DNA of 13,482 nucleotides from Spirochaetota bacterium (GCA_029548715.1 JAKPMW010000189.1:1-13482), one strand, 5' to 3'. Shown: positions 1-7,611, counted from the stretch's first letter. The notes: a model not told the origin generated them from the letters alone. Program-made: numbers and translations.

Positions 1-118
1 GGGGCAGCGGCCTTCTTGGGGGCAGCGGCCTTCTTGGGAGCAGCAGCCTTCTTGGGAGCAGCAGCCTTCTTGGGGGCAGCGGCCTTCTTGGGAGCAGCAG
101 CCTTCTTGGGAGCAGCAG
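1..118. repeat. 18-bp coding tandem repeat (AAAPKK units), cut by the window edge
   Basis: The ten-base core ccttcttggg recurs at 11, 29, 47, 65, 83 and 101, an exact 18-base period. The eight-base linker between cores has two forms: agcagcag (A, codons GCT GCT GCT) and ggcagcgg (B, codons GCC GCT GCC). Read in gene direction the order is A A B A A B B. This suggests a 54-bp three-unit block that was duplicated. The array continues outside the window. Confidence 0.95.
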
Positions 119-248
119 CTTTCGCTGGTGCGGGGGCTGCAGGTTTGCTGGCGGGCGCTTCGCTGGCGGCAGGTTTTGACGGCTTCTTCTTGAGGTTAAA
201 AATGCCCATAAATCCGGTCTCCTTCTTGTTCTTGGTAGAATCAGACAT
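1..248 (-). CDS. Histone H1-like Ala/Pro/Lys-rich repeat protein (C-terminus outside the window)
   Basis: The first 82 residues are visible and the gene continues past the left edge. The N-terminus is polar and Lys-rich (MSDSTKNKKETGFMGIF, then NLKKKPSKP), followed by an Ala/Pro spacer. From about residue 47 there are six complete AAAPKK hexads and the start of a seventh. There is no signal peptide or membrane segment, so it should be cytoplasmic. Such strongly basic AAAPKK tails are typical of bacterial histone-H1-like or nucleoid-binding proteins, which bind DNA through Lys charge in a disordered tail. That role is inferred from composition only; the tail could equally be a basic low-complexity extension on another protein. 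The ATG at 246-248 has GGGGA about nine bases upstream, and a candidate promoter lies just before it. The next gene upstream, the DUF3810 protein, ends 78 bases away. The plus-strand reading frame over this stretch (poly AAAFLG) is a repeat shadow. Confidence 0.75.
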   Translation of the reverse strand, partial: MSDSTKNKKETGFMGIFNLKKKPSKPAASEAPASKPAAPAPAKAAAPKKAAAPKKAAAPKKAAAPKKAAAPKKAAAPKKAAA

Positions 249-287
249 GATAAAAATCCCCAACTGTGATTTTGAATAACAATCGTA

Positions 288-317
288 ACTATACAACAAA
301 CCTGACTCGCAGTGCAA
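288..317 (-). promoter_or_regulatory. Candidate sigma-70-type promoter for the histone-like gene
   Basis: On the minus strand, TTGCAC (312-317) is followed after 18 bases by TATAGT (288-293). The -10 matches five of six consensus bases, the -35 only the TTG. Transcription would start about 35 bases before the ATG at 248. It lies in the only gap between this gene and the upstream DUF3810 gene. The surrounding sequence is A+T-rich compared with the rest of the window. Confidence 0.4.
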
Positions 318-326
318 AGAAAATCT

Positions 327-1436
327 TTATTCTGTTTCACGAACCAGCCGGCCTCTCCCGTCGATCGCGAGAGTCTGGCCGCTGTTCAGCCTGAAACCAA
401 GAACAAGGGTGAGCGCAGCGGAATAATTGGCCAGTCCATCCTCGATGCGCTGGGCCTTCAGAAAATTCCCGTACAGGGCCTGAAAGAGTGCCACGACAAA
501 AGCGCTTTTTTGTGCCAGCCGGATTGCGGGAGCCCGGAGATCCTGCCGGTATTCATCAGGCAGTAGCGAGATCAAATGTGCCCGCTCCCCCGGCGGGAGG
601 GTTCGGAGCAGCATCCTGAACAGAAAAAACACACCGCTTTTCCTGATCGAGGGATGTTCCGAACTGAGGCAGGCCAGAAGCGCCAGGTAGTTGGCCTCGG
701 ATTCCATTGCCCTTCCCTGCAGGTGTGCCTTTTCGTGAGCGATAATAAAGGGTTTTTCATAATCGTAGAGATCCAGAGAGACATGGTTTTCTGGCAGGAG
801 AGGGAGCGTGACCCCTGTCGAGGGGAGGGCGGAGAGCCATCCTCCCAGAAAATATTTTACACGGACAGCGGTCGCCAGTGGGCGGTCCCCGATCAGACGC
901 ATCGCGTTGTGTACACAGGTCTGCATCTCCTCTGCAAGAATCCGGTCCGGAGGGCAGGCTGTGCCAGCCAGGGCAATCAGGGCAGAGAGACAGTTTTGGG
1001 CGAGGGCTGTGCTGCGCTCGACGGTGACAAGACCCTTGTCAAAGCAGGAGGAGTGGACCAGGCGGGGGCGAAAATAGTTCAGTCCCCAGAGCAGGTAAAA
1101 CGCACAGGCAGCCAGCGAGAGGGTCACGAATATGCCTTGGAGGGTCGCCCCGATGCTCTTTCGCTGGTTTTGCCTCCTGCCGCAAAGGCGGAGGACGAAC
1201 CTTGCGGTCGCCCGCAGCACGAGCAGAAAAAGGACCAGCCCGATCGCTTCATGGACTGAAAATGGAATCCGGTCCGAAAGCCAGCCGGCTGTCTCGGCAT
1301 ACCAGGCAAAAAACCCCCGGGTGTAGATTTCCTCAAAGGCTGCGGGATACCGGAGCGCAAGCCAGACCAGTCCAAGCAGGGAGAGGTCAAGTGCGATGGC
1401 GAGCGCGAAGAGGCGCCTGCCTTTCGGAATCCGCAT
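327..1436 (-). CDS. DUF3810-type polytopic membrane protein with zincin-like HExxH motif
   Basis: 369 residues. Hydrophobic segments lie at about 9-29, 62-80 and 100-118, the last ending in the sequence LLWGLNYFRPRL. A long non-membrane region follows. It holds HEKAH at 234-238 (zincin-type HExxH) with acidic residues just after it (MESEAN, 244-249), and the C-terminal part has IEDGLANYSAALTLVLGF (331-348). This order (three N-terminal helices, GLNYFR, HExxH with a nearby Glu, then DGxxNYS) is what I know of the DUF3810 family, which is uncharacterised. A membrane-bound metallopeptidase role is suggested by the motif but unproven. The ATG at 1434-1436 has AAGGA nine bases upstream, inside the last codons of the coiled-coil gene, which stops five bases before this start. 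The two are very probably one operon. Confidence 0.8.
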   Translation of the reverse strand: MRIPKGRRLFALAIALDLSLLGLVWLALRYPAAFEEIYTRGFFAWYAETAGWLSDRIPFSVHEAIGLVLFLLVLRATARFVLRLCGRRQNQRKSIGATLQGIFVTLSLAACAFYLLWGLNYFRPRLVHSSCFDKGLVTVERSTALAQNCLSALIALAGTACPPDRILAEEMQTCVHNAMRLIGDRPLATAVRVKYFLGGWLSALPSTGVTLPLLPENHVSLDLYDYEKPFIIAHEKAHLQGRAMESEANYLALLACLSSEHPSIRKSGVFFLFRMLLRTLPPGERAHLISLLPDEYRQDLRAPAIRLAQKSAFVVALFQALYGNFLKAQRIEDGLANYSAALTLVLGFRLNSGQTLAIDGRGRLVRETE

Positions 1437-1441
1437 GCAGA

Positions 1442-4417
1442 CTAATCCTTGCGGACGTGCAGCCGAAGTTCGATATCAGAAATGGGCCGGCGCACAATCT
1501 GCGCAATCTGGGCCGCATCCATTCCCTGATCGTGCATCTTGAAAATCATCTCATTCAGCTTGCGCTCGTCTGTGGCTGGCTTGGTGGCTGTGGTCTTTGT
1601 CCTGGGCTGCTCGGGAGAAGCCGGCTTGGTCGCCGCAGGTCCGCTGATTCCGAAAAAGGAATCAATCTTTCGTGCAAGGCCCGAGAGGTCGTCGATGCGC
1701 ACATCTGCCTGGCCGGAGAGCTCGCGGATTGATGACTCCATTTTCCCCAGGCGATCCTGTGCTATGGTCAACTGCGCGGTGCGCTTTTCGACATCCGAGA
1801 GCATGCTGTTCATCTGTTCGAAATGCGTAAGCAGCTTGGAGACACGTACTTCGTTTTCGATCAGTTTGCGGGATTTCTCCTGCATGTTTTCAACCTGTTT
1901 CTCGAGTGTCCCCTTTTCCTTCTGAACCAGGTCATAATTGGCCTTGAGCATATCAAGCTGTGTTTCGAGTTTTTCGGCGAAGCTCTCGGCCTTCTTGAAA
2001 CGGGCATGTGACTGGGCCAGTCTCGCGTCCTTGACAGAGAGTTCTTCGAGTGATTTTTGCATGGAGGACTGCCGCTGGGCGATCTCGGCAAGCTGGCTTT
2101 CGACCGGCTGGATGATGCTTGATGCCCGCGAGAGTTCGTGCATCCGGGCTTCGACAGCACCTGAGGTGCGCGCCAGCTCACCCATCCGTTTTTCAAGGTC
2201 TGCAAAATGCTTGCGGTCGTTGCTGATGGTGGTTGTCAGGCGCGCAATCTCGGCCTCTTCCTTGCGGATTCCTTCGATCTGTTTTCCAAGTTCCAGAAGG
2301 TCTTTTTTGTCAACCCTGAGCTGGCTGATCCGGGTGTTGAGTTCGGCGATATCCTCAGTGAGTTTTCCAGAGAGCTTGTCCGCCCGCTCGAAGATTCCGG
2401 TCTGCTTGGTAAATTCCTTTATGCGCACGTCCATTTCTTTGATATCGGACTTGAGGGTGCTGATGCTGTTTTGCGTTTCCTGCAGTGATTTTTCACGGAC
2501 GGTCGCAAGCGTTTTTTCCAGCCGGGTGATCTCGTTGCGGATTTTTTCGGAGTCCTTTTCCATGGCTTTTTCGGTCTGCTGCCGTTTCTTTTCCAGAATG
2601 GCTTCAAACTGTTCAACGACACTTCCGGCGCGCTCAACCCGTTCTTCGACAGCCGCCAGCTGGGTCCGGCTTTTTTCGATGGTGGACATCATGGCCCGGA
2701 GCGAATCCTCATCCTTGCGCATGACAGCCAGATCATCCTTGAGATGGCCGAGGCGGTCCCGCTCTTCACGGACCTCGCTGATCCGCTGATCCAGCGCTTC
2801 CAGTTCACTGCCAAGGCGTGCCGAGAGGTGCTCGGCCTTTTCGAAGATGGCGGTTTTTTGGGTGAATTCCTCGATGGTGCGCTCAATGGACGCGGTCTTG
2901 CTGTCAATCTCTGTCTTGCTTGCGGCGAGAGAGTGTTCGAGCTGGAGGACCGAGTCGCCCATGGTGGCGATGCGGTTTTCGAGGGTGATCAGACTCTTTT
3001 TGTCACCGCTGATGCCTTCCAGCATGCGGCGTACCTCGTCACCCCGTGTCTCGATTTCCTGCAGGTCAACGCGGATCTCTTCGGTTTTCTTTATTCCAGC
3101 TTCGGCCTGCGTCAGGTCGGACTGCATCTTCTCGATCATTGCCCTGGTTTTTTCAAAGAGGGGCTGCTGCTTTTGCAGGCTGGCCTCGATGCGGTCAATC
3201 TCGCCAGTGATTGCGGCAGCATGATTTTCAATGGCCTGGAGTTCCTTTTTTCGCTCGGTGAGCCGGGTGAAAAGGCCCTCGACCGCTGACCGTTCGGTCT
3301 GTACTGCGGCAATGCGCTTTTCAAGTTCAGCGACCGATTTTTTTTCGGCCGAGCATTTTTCGACCTGGGCGTAGAGCGTGGCCAGCTCGCCCTGGAGCCG
3401 CTCCATCATGCGCTCTGCCCGGTCAAACAGCTTGCTCTCCTGGACAAACTGCTTGAGGCGCCCGTCAATGGATGCAGCATGATCGTCAAGGGCACTGATT
3501 GAGCCGCGCACCTCGTCGAGAGTCCGGGCAAATCCGGTCCGGGCCGAGTCAAGCATGGATTCAACGGCAGCACGGTCGCGTGCGATCATGCCGGTTGTCT
3601 CTTCAAGCGAGGCGCGGGCTTTTTGTGCTGCCTCGTCAAGCTGCCGTGAAAAACGTTCGAGATGGGCTTCCCGTGTCTGGTCAATCTCGGCAAGGACGCC
3701 CGTTGCCCGCTGCGTGAGTGCTGTGACGTGCTGATCAAGCCTGTCCTCGAGTGAGGACTCGGCCTTTTCGATACGGGCCTCAAACGAGGCGAGGCGCGAG
3801 AGCATGCGTGAGTCTGTATCCGCACAGGCCGATTCGAATTCCTCTCCCAGCCGCACGCGGGCGGATTCGAGAGTTTTTTCGAGACGGGGGAGTTCGCGTG
3901 CCTCGATATCACGTGTCCAGGCGGTCGCCTTGTCCTCGATCCTGGCATGAAAGCCTTTTTCGAGTGCAGGAAGACGTTTTTCGATGTCTGCAAGCGAGCT
4001 CCTGCTGTTTTCAACGGTCGAGAGGAGCTTGCGGATCGAGGATTCATCCCGGGCGATGGCAGTCTGGAGCCGGCGAACCTCCCGGGCGGTCTGCTCGGTA
4101 TTTTTGACATCGGCCGTGATGGCTGCCAGTTCTTCCCGGCGACTGTCGATTTCTGTCACGAGCTTGCTGATGTTCTCCAGCGAACCGTCAGCGGTCTGAA
4201 GGGTCAGGCGGGCCTTTTTTGTCAAAAGGTCAAGTTCGATGGTGGCATCCTTGAACTCGCGCTGCTTGATCCTGGCCAGTTCCTCGTACTCGGCAATGAT
4301 CCGGTCCGAGTACTTCTTGATCTTTGAGAGTTCCATCCTGCGGCGGTCAAAACGCCTGAAGACAAGGATCATGACAAATGAAATGGCAAGAACGAGCAGA
4401 TTGCCAGTGGTGAACAC
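1442..4417 (-). CDS. Giant membrane-anchored coiled-coil protein (SpiroCoCo-like)
   Basis: About 991 residues from the GTG at 4415-4417. One membrane helix lies at about residues 5-20 (LLVLAISFVMILVF), followed by RRFDRRR. By the positive-inside rule the remainder should be cytoplasmic. Residues ~30-920 are almost continuous heptad-rich coiled coil (E/K/R/L/A/Q). A module starting with F-[DEK]-[KR]-[AT] recurs at about 331, 421, 525, 676 and 807. The tail (~951-991, DERKLNEMIFKMHDQG onward) resembles a small helix-turn-helix such as those ending DUF2802/DUF6115 proteins. The layout matches coiled-coil proteins annotated 'SpiroCoCo' in spirochaetes; a role as an inner-membrane-tethered scaffold is inference. 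An upstream in-frame TTG at 4475-4477 is rejected as the start because it is the first triplet of the -35 box. The GTG has a strong Shine-Dalgarno. The DUF3810 gene follows directly. Confidence 0.85.
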   Translation of the reverse strand: MFTTGNLLVLAISFVMILVFRRFDRRRMELSKIKKYSDRIIAEYEELARIKQREFKDATIELDLLTKKARLTLQTADGSLENISKLVTEIDSRREELAAITADVKNTEQTAREVRRLQTAIARDESSIRKLLSTVENSRSSLADIEKRLPALEKGFHARIEDKATAWTRDIEARELPRLEKTLESARVRLGEEFESACADTDSRMLSRLASFEARIEKAESSLEDRLDQHVTALTQRATGVLAEIDQTREAHLERFSRQLDEAAQKARASLEETTGMIARDRAAVESMLDSARTGFARTLDEVRGSISALDDHAASIDGRLKQFVQESKLFDRAERMMERLQGELATLYAQVEKCSAEKKSVAELEKRIAAVQTERSAVEGLFTRLTERKKELQAIENHAAAITGEIDRIEASLQKQQPLFEKTRAMIEKMQSDLTQAEAGIKKTEEIRVDLQEIETRGDEVRRMLEGISGDKKSLITLENRIATMGDSVLQLEHSLAASKTEIDSKTASIERTIEEFTQKTAIFEKAEHLSARLGSELEALDQRISEVREERDRLGHLKDDLAVMRKDEDSLRAMMSTIEKSRTQLAAVEERVERAGSVVEQFEAILEKKRQQTEKAMEKDSEKIRNEITRLEKTLATVREKSLQETQNSISTLKSDIKEMDVRIKEFTKQTGIFERADKLSGKLTEDIAELNTRISQLRVDKKDLLELGKQIEGIRKEEAEIARLTTTISNDRKHFADLEKRMGELARTSGAVEARMHELSRASSIIQPVESQLAEIAQRQSSMQKSLEELSVKDARLAQSHARFKKAESFAEKLETQLDMLKANYDLVQKEKGTLEKQVENMQEKSRKLIENEVRVSKLLTHFEQMNSMLSDVEKRTAQLTIAQDRLGKMESSIRELSGQADVRIDDLSGLARKIDSFFGISGPAATKPASPEQPRTKTTATKPATDERKLNEMIFKMHDQGMDAAQIAQIVRRPISDIELRLHVRKD

Positions 4418-4421
4418 GGTA

Positions 4422-4429
4422 CCCCTCCC
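4422..4429 (-). promoter_or_regulatory. Ribosome binding site that fixes the GTG start of the coiled-coil gene
   Basis: GGGAGGGG on the minus strand, with its GGAGG core six bases before the GTG at 4417. Nothing comparable precedes the upstream in-frame TTG at 4477. Confidence 0.8.
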
Positions 4430-4447
4430 GGTATCAGACGCACAACC

Positions 4448-4477
4448 ATTGTACGGGTCTGCAAATTCCGCTGTCAA
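4448..4477 (-). promoter_or_regulatory. Strong sigma-70-type promoter of the coiled-coil/DUF3810 operon
   Basis: Minus strand: a perfect TTGACA (4472-4477), an 18-base spacer, then TACAAT (4448-4453; five of six). Transcription would begin near 4441 and leave a leader of about 24 bases before the GTG at 4417, containing the Shine-Dalgarno. It separates this operon from the upstream gene ending at 4605. No strong terminator is evident in between, so some read-through is possible. Confidence 0.75.
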
Positions 4478-4515
4478 ACAAAAAGGCGGGCCAGTCCTAA
4501 AGATACAGAGGGACG

Positions 4516-4534
4516 CAGTCTAAAGTATAGACTG
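4516..4534. repeat. 7-bp inverted repeat in the gap between two minus-strand genes
   Basis: CAGTCTA (4516-4522), five-base loop, TAGACTG (4528-4534). It lies about 70 bases past the stop of the 861-residue gene and about 39 bases before the -35 box of the next promoter. Neither side has a T run, so it is a poor intrinsic terminator. It could be an operator-like palindrome or chance. Confidence 0.35.
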
Positions 4535-4604
4535 ACGCTTATGGGGAACAGCCGTCATGCCCGAACGGGTCACGGTCCGGATCGTGCAATCCTGCAGCCG
4601 TACA

Positions 4605-7190
4605 TCAAGGACGCAGCCATGTCTCGGGAGTCGAAAAAGCCTGGATGGTTACCTGCGAGTAGATGACAAATCCCGTCCGTGTCCCGTATGCGCTTCCGAA
4701 AGAAAAGCTGCTTGGCCGCAGGGGATTGTCCAGCCCAAGCTGCTGCAACCGGTTGCGCAGGGCCGGGGCATCACTTCCGGCCAGCGGAACAAGGCGGGAG
4801 AGGACCGCCCAGGCCCAGACCTGCCTGTCTTTTTCAGCCATATGTGCCTGCCCGGGAAGCATCTCAAGAATCTGTCTGAGTTCACGGACCAGGCTTGCCT
4901 GGCGGTATTCATGGACGACGCGCCGGTGATCGAGCAGGAGGCTGATGTGTTCTGCCGGGTTTGTGCTTTTGCGCAGGGACGAGCCGGTAAAAACGGCTGC
5001 ATCCCTGTGGCGGAGTTCAGCAAGACAGTACCCGAGATTTTGCAGGATAACCTCGCCCAGTTGCCGGGTATCGTAGTACAGGCGGAGGATCACACCATCG
5101 GGGAGGTCGGAGGGTTGCTCCAGCCTGTCGAGGGCATCAAGCAGGAGATGGACAGCCCTTGTGCAGGCTGCTTCGTCAAAGTGTGTCCGGACCCGGGAAA
5201 TGTGGACGGCCGCCTGCAGCCAGGAAACGGCCGCCGGGGAATGCAGGTTGTGGGTCAGCAGGTGGCGCACATGCCCGGAGAGACTGGCGGGCAGTGGTGT
5301 GGAAAAGATGTTTTTCTCTGCACCGGCAGGAAGGCTGGCAAATCCGGCGGCGACCTCGAGGATTCCGGCCAGGCTGCGCCGGACCAGGGCCAGTTCGTTG
5401 TTGACCCTGCTGGATGTGCCTGCCGCAAGCAGTGATTCGAGACCGGCTCGCAGGGTGCGGATTCCGTCCTCCGCAGTGTCACCCAGGGGGGAAAAGTCCC
5501 GGCTCCCGTCAAGGAAGCCGAGAAGGGCTGCCTGGTCGAGCGGGGAGTGGAGCAGCCCCTTGAGGCTGGCCAGGATACGCCCCGCGACCAGGGCCGGACT
5601 TGAATCAGGGTACCGTCTGGCGAGATCCAGTCCAGCCAGGTCGCTGACGAGGTTTCTGGAAAAAACCAGGACAGAGAGGAGCGTCTTTTTTCGGGTTTCG
5701 TTGTCCGCGCCGGCATCAAACAGGCTGACGGTTTCCTTTGCCTTCATGATGGCCATAAACCCGGGGAAGTGCTTCAGGATAATCCGTGAAACCAGTGTCT
5801 CAACGCCGGTATCGGCCGGCCTGCTCTGGAGTGCCTGCTTCAGGGCATTCCAGGAAGTATCTCTCCCCTCAAGGTTCTCCGTGATGCTTGCCAGGAGTCC
5901 CGAGAAAACAAGGTGTCCGAAAATGGCAGCATCCCCGGGATGGAGGCGGGTTGCGCTTTGGGCAGCAGCAAACCAGTCCTGGATGCCTGTGCGCTGCGCC
6001 GCCAGGTGCTCCGGTATCACTGAAGGCCGCATGAGCAGGGCCAGTATCTCCCGGGAGAATTTTGTCAGCAGGATCTCTCCCTTGCGGTTGAGATTGTGCA
6101 GTTGCCAGCTTCGGGACTGTCGCAGGGCCGCTGGCGCTGCGGCGAGCAGGGCGTCGAGTTCCCGCTCAAGTCCAGCGGACGAAAGCTGGTCAGCCAGGGT
6201 CTGCCAGGCCTGGGGGGCTGTGGTGGGGGTGACCGCACGGATTCTCGTCCTGAGGTCAAGGCTATGCCGGATCGCATCGACCCGTGATGCAAGGCGGGGA
6301 TCTTTTTTCAATGCGCGGGCAGCCGCGTTGGTGCAGTCACTCTGGTTTGCTTCGCAGAGGGTCTCCGCGAGGTTGATGGAGTGCTGGGCCGATTCCGGTT
6401 CAAGCCGTTCGAGGGAACGCAGCGATTCAAGCAAAAGCGACGTCTCGTTCCGTGATCGGGCCAGCATGGAAAGGCATTTCCAGGCTGAGATGCTGCCGGG
6501 GCGTTCGGTCAAGAGGGCCCGGGAGATCAGTTTCAGACTCGTATAGAGCTGGGCGTTGATGGCTGCCAGACGCGTGGCCGGGGCCGGAGGAGTCGCAAGC
6601 CGGGCGGGATCAATTGTTCCGGAGAATGTTGACTGAAGCAGGGCCGGTGTCATCCCGGGGGCAGCGTTCAGGGCTGCGTGAAAGGCCGGCAGGGTCTGGA
6701 GCCAGGCCGACTGGAAAGTCATGTAGAGGGTGTCAAGGAGTCTTGTATCATACCCGCTCTCCCGGTAGGCCAGGCTGACCAGGAGAGTCTGCTGGATGAT
6801 TTCGTTCATGTCGGTGGCGAGCCCCGAAAAACGCGGGTTGCTGTATACCAGAAGGGCTGCTCCAGCCGTTTTGCCCGCTTCCAGTGCAGTCTCGCGGCTG
6901 ATCTGTCCCGAGGTCGTGTCGACCCACTCCCGGGGAACCCAGTACCAGAGACCTGCAGCAGGCCGGGCAGGATCAAGCGGCTGGATTCCGGGGATTGTTT
7001 CGTGACGAAATCCGGTTGAGTCCGGAAAGAGATCCTGCGGCATGGTTGTTAGCCGGTCAGGCAGCGGAGGAAAGGCAGTCCGTGAACCAGGCAGGGAAAG
7101 GATGATCTCTCCCAGACTTGTGCCAGGATCTGCGGCAGGCAGGGGAAAGACAAGGGAGATGAGAATGCAGATGGCAGGAATGCGCTTCAT
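4605..7190 (-). CDS. Exported helical-repeat protein of unknown function
   Basis: 861 residues. The N-terminus MKRIPAICILISLVFPLPAAD is a typical Sec signal peptide, with likely cleavage after PAA at about residues 18-20. There is no Cys that would make it a lipoprotein. The mature part is rich in Leu and Ala and looks like amphipathic helices throughout. Segments such as SAWKCLSMLARSRN and ESAQHSINLAETLCEAN recall divergent TPR-type repeats, but no consensus TPR or catalytic motif is visible. I do not recognise the family. It should be periplasmic or outer-membrane-associated; a protein-interaction role is inferred from the helical-repeat character only. The ATG at 7188-7190 has GGAGGA ten bases upstream. 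It diverges from the YjfB-like gene (115-bp gap) and is followed after 127 bases by the promoter of the coiled-coil operon. Confidence 0.8.
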   Translation of the reverse strand: MKRIPAICILISLVFPLPAADPGTSLGEIILSLPGSRTAFPPLPDRLTTMPQDLFPDSTGFRHETIPGIQPLDPARPAAGLWYWVPREWVDTTSGQISRETALEAGKTAGAALLVYSNPRFSGLATDMNEIIQQTLLVSLAYRESGYDTRLLDTLYMTFQSAWLQTLPAFHAALNAAPGMTPALLQSTFSGTIDPARLATPPAPATRLAAINAQLYTSLKLISRALLTERPGSISAWKCLSMLARSRNETSLLLESLRSLERLEPESAQHSINLAETLCEANQSDCTNAAARALKKDPRLASRVDAIRHSLDLRTRIRAVTPTTAPQAWQTLADQLSSAGLERELDALLAAAPAALRQSRSWQLHNLNRKGEILLTKFSREILALLMRPSVIPEHLAAQRTGIQDWFAAAQSATRLHPGDAAIFGHLVFSGLLASITENLEGRDTSWNALKQALQSRPADTGVETLVSRIILKHFPGFMAIMKAKETVSLFDAGADNETRKKTLLSVLVFSRNLVSDLAGLDLARRYPDSSPALVAGRILASLKGLLHSPLDQAALLGFLDGSRDFSPLGDTAEDGIRTLRAGLESLLAAGTSSRVNNELALVRRSLAGILEVAAGFASLPAGAEKNIFSTPLPASLSGHVRHLLTHNLHSPAAVSWLQAAVHISRVRTHFDEAACTRAVHLLLDALDRLEQPSDLPDGVILRLYYDTRQLGEVILQNLGYCLAELRHRDAAVFTGSSLRKSTNPAEHISLLLDHRRVVHEYRQASLVRELRQILEMLPGQAHMAEKDRQVWAWAVLSRLVPLAGSDAPALRNRLQQLGLDNPLRPSSFSFGSAYGTRTGFVIYSQVTIQAFSTPETWLRP

Positions 7191-7244
7191 GGCCGGGATT
7201 TCCTCCGCAACAGGGTGTGCTCTCTCAAAGATACCCCCTCTCGG

Positions 7245-7272
7245 TAAATTATTCCCCCTTTGCTGCCGATAC
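7245..7272 (+). promoter_or_regulatory. Sigma-28 (FliA-type) flagellar promoter
   Basis: TAAATTAT (7245-7252), a 12-base spacer and GCCGATAC (7265-7272), compared with the consensus TAAAGTTT-N11-GCCGATAA. The -10 matches seven of eight bases, TAAA is intact and the spacer is one base longer than usual. Transcription would start near 7280, about 25 bases before the ATG of a small gene of a motility-associated family, which supports the call. Confidence 0.65.
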
Positions 7273-7305
7273 TGGAATACGAAAGATGTTGTATGGAGGG
7301 TGGCT

Positions 7306-7473
7306 ATGGATATCAGCGGAGTTGCGGTTCAGCAGCAGGTTCAATTGACGGTCTTGCGCAAGACGCTTGACATGGTGGCCAGCCAGGCAAGGATGGTTAT
7401 GGATCAGGGGGCTGCGGCCAGTCAGGCCATCGCGGCCCAGTCCGGGTCGCATCAGGTAGATATCAGGGTGTAA
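7306..7473 (+). CDS. YjfB-type small motility-associated protein
   Basis: 55 residues: starts MDISGVAVQQQVQLTVLRKT and continues as one or two amphipathic helices rich in Gln, Ala and Val (LDMVASQARMVMDQGAAASQAI), with a short polar end. The opening MDIS, a Q-rich stretch and then a V/L-x-V-L-[RK]-K-x-L-D segment is the pattern I know from the YjfB/putative motility protein family (about 50-65 residues). The function of that family is unknown, but its genes are often in flagellar regulons. GGAGGG (7295-7300) lies five bases before the ATG at 7306, which decides the start over earlier in-frame ATGs at 7042 onward that overlap the divergent gene. A sigma-28-like promoter precedes it and a strong hairpin follows 34 bases after the stop, so it is probably a monocistronic flagellar-class transcript. 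Confidence 0.75.
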   Translation: MDISGVAVQQQVQLTVLRKTLDMVASQARMVMDQGAAASQAIAAQSGSHQVDIRV

Positions 7474-7507
7474 GCGGCAGGCAAGATCTGCCTGCAGACC
7501 GAATATG

Positions 7508-7538
7508 ACGAGACCCCGCATCCTGTGCGGGGTCTCGT
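7508..7538 (+). terminator. Perfect 13-bp hairpin, likely terminator of the small motility gene
   Basis: Arms acgagaccccgca (7508-7520) and tgcggggtctcgt (7526-7538) pair perfectly around a five-base loop. The following bases (gttgctgtat) are only modestly T-rich, so it may be an imperfect intrinsic terminator or an RNA-stabilising 3' end. It sits 34 bases past the stop at 7473. Confidence 0.6.
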
Positions 7539-7560
7539 GTTGCTGTATCTGCCATCAGTA

Positions 7561-7598
7561 AAAATACACAGCCGCTCCCGGTTTTTTTGGGGGGCGGC
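7561..7598 (-). terminator. Intrinsic terminator of glgP
   Basis: On the minus strand, arms 7590-7598 and 7571-7579 form a nine-pair G+C-rich stem with one G-T wobble and a ten-base A-rich loop (7580-7589). It is followed by the U-rich run tgtgtattttt. The stem starts 13 bases past the glgP stop (7612-7614). Confidence 0.6.
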
Positions 7599-7611
7599 GG
7601 TTGCAAACGGG

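Noticed and set aside
1..118. CRISPR-like regular spacing
   Set aside because: The period is 18 bases with no unique spacers, and the array is inside a coding frame.
16..279. Plus-strand frame of AAAFLG repeats
   Set aside because: It is the complement of the AAAPKK repeat. The minus strand has a normal N-terminus, start and ribosome binding site, while the plus strand does not.
5161..6546. 461-codon open frame on the plus strand opposite the exported helical protein
   Set aside because: The product is dominated by Arg, Ser and Ala, as expected of a frame shadow. The minus-strand gene has a signal peptide and Shine-Dalgarno.
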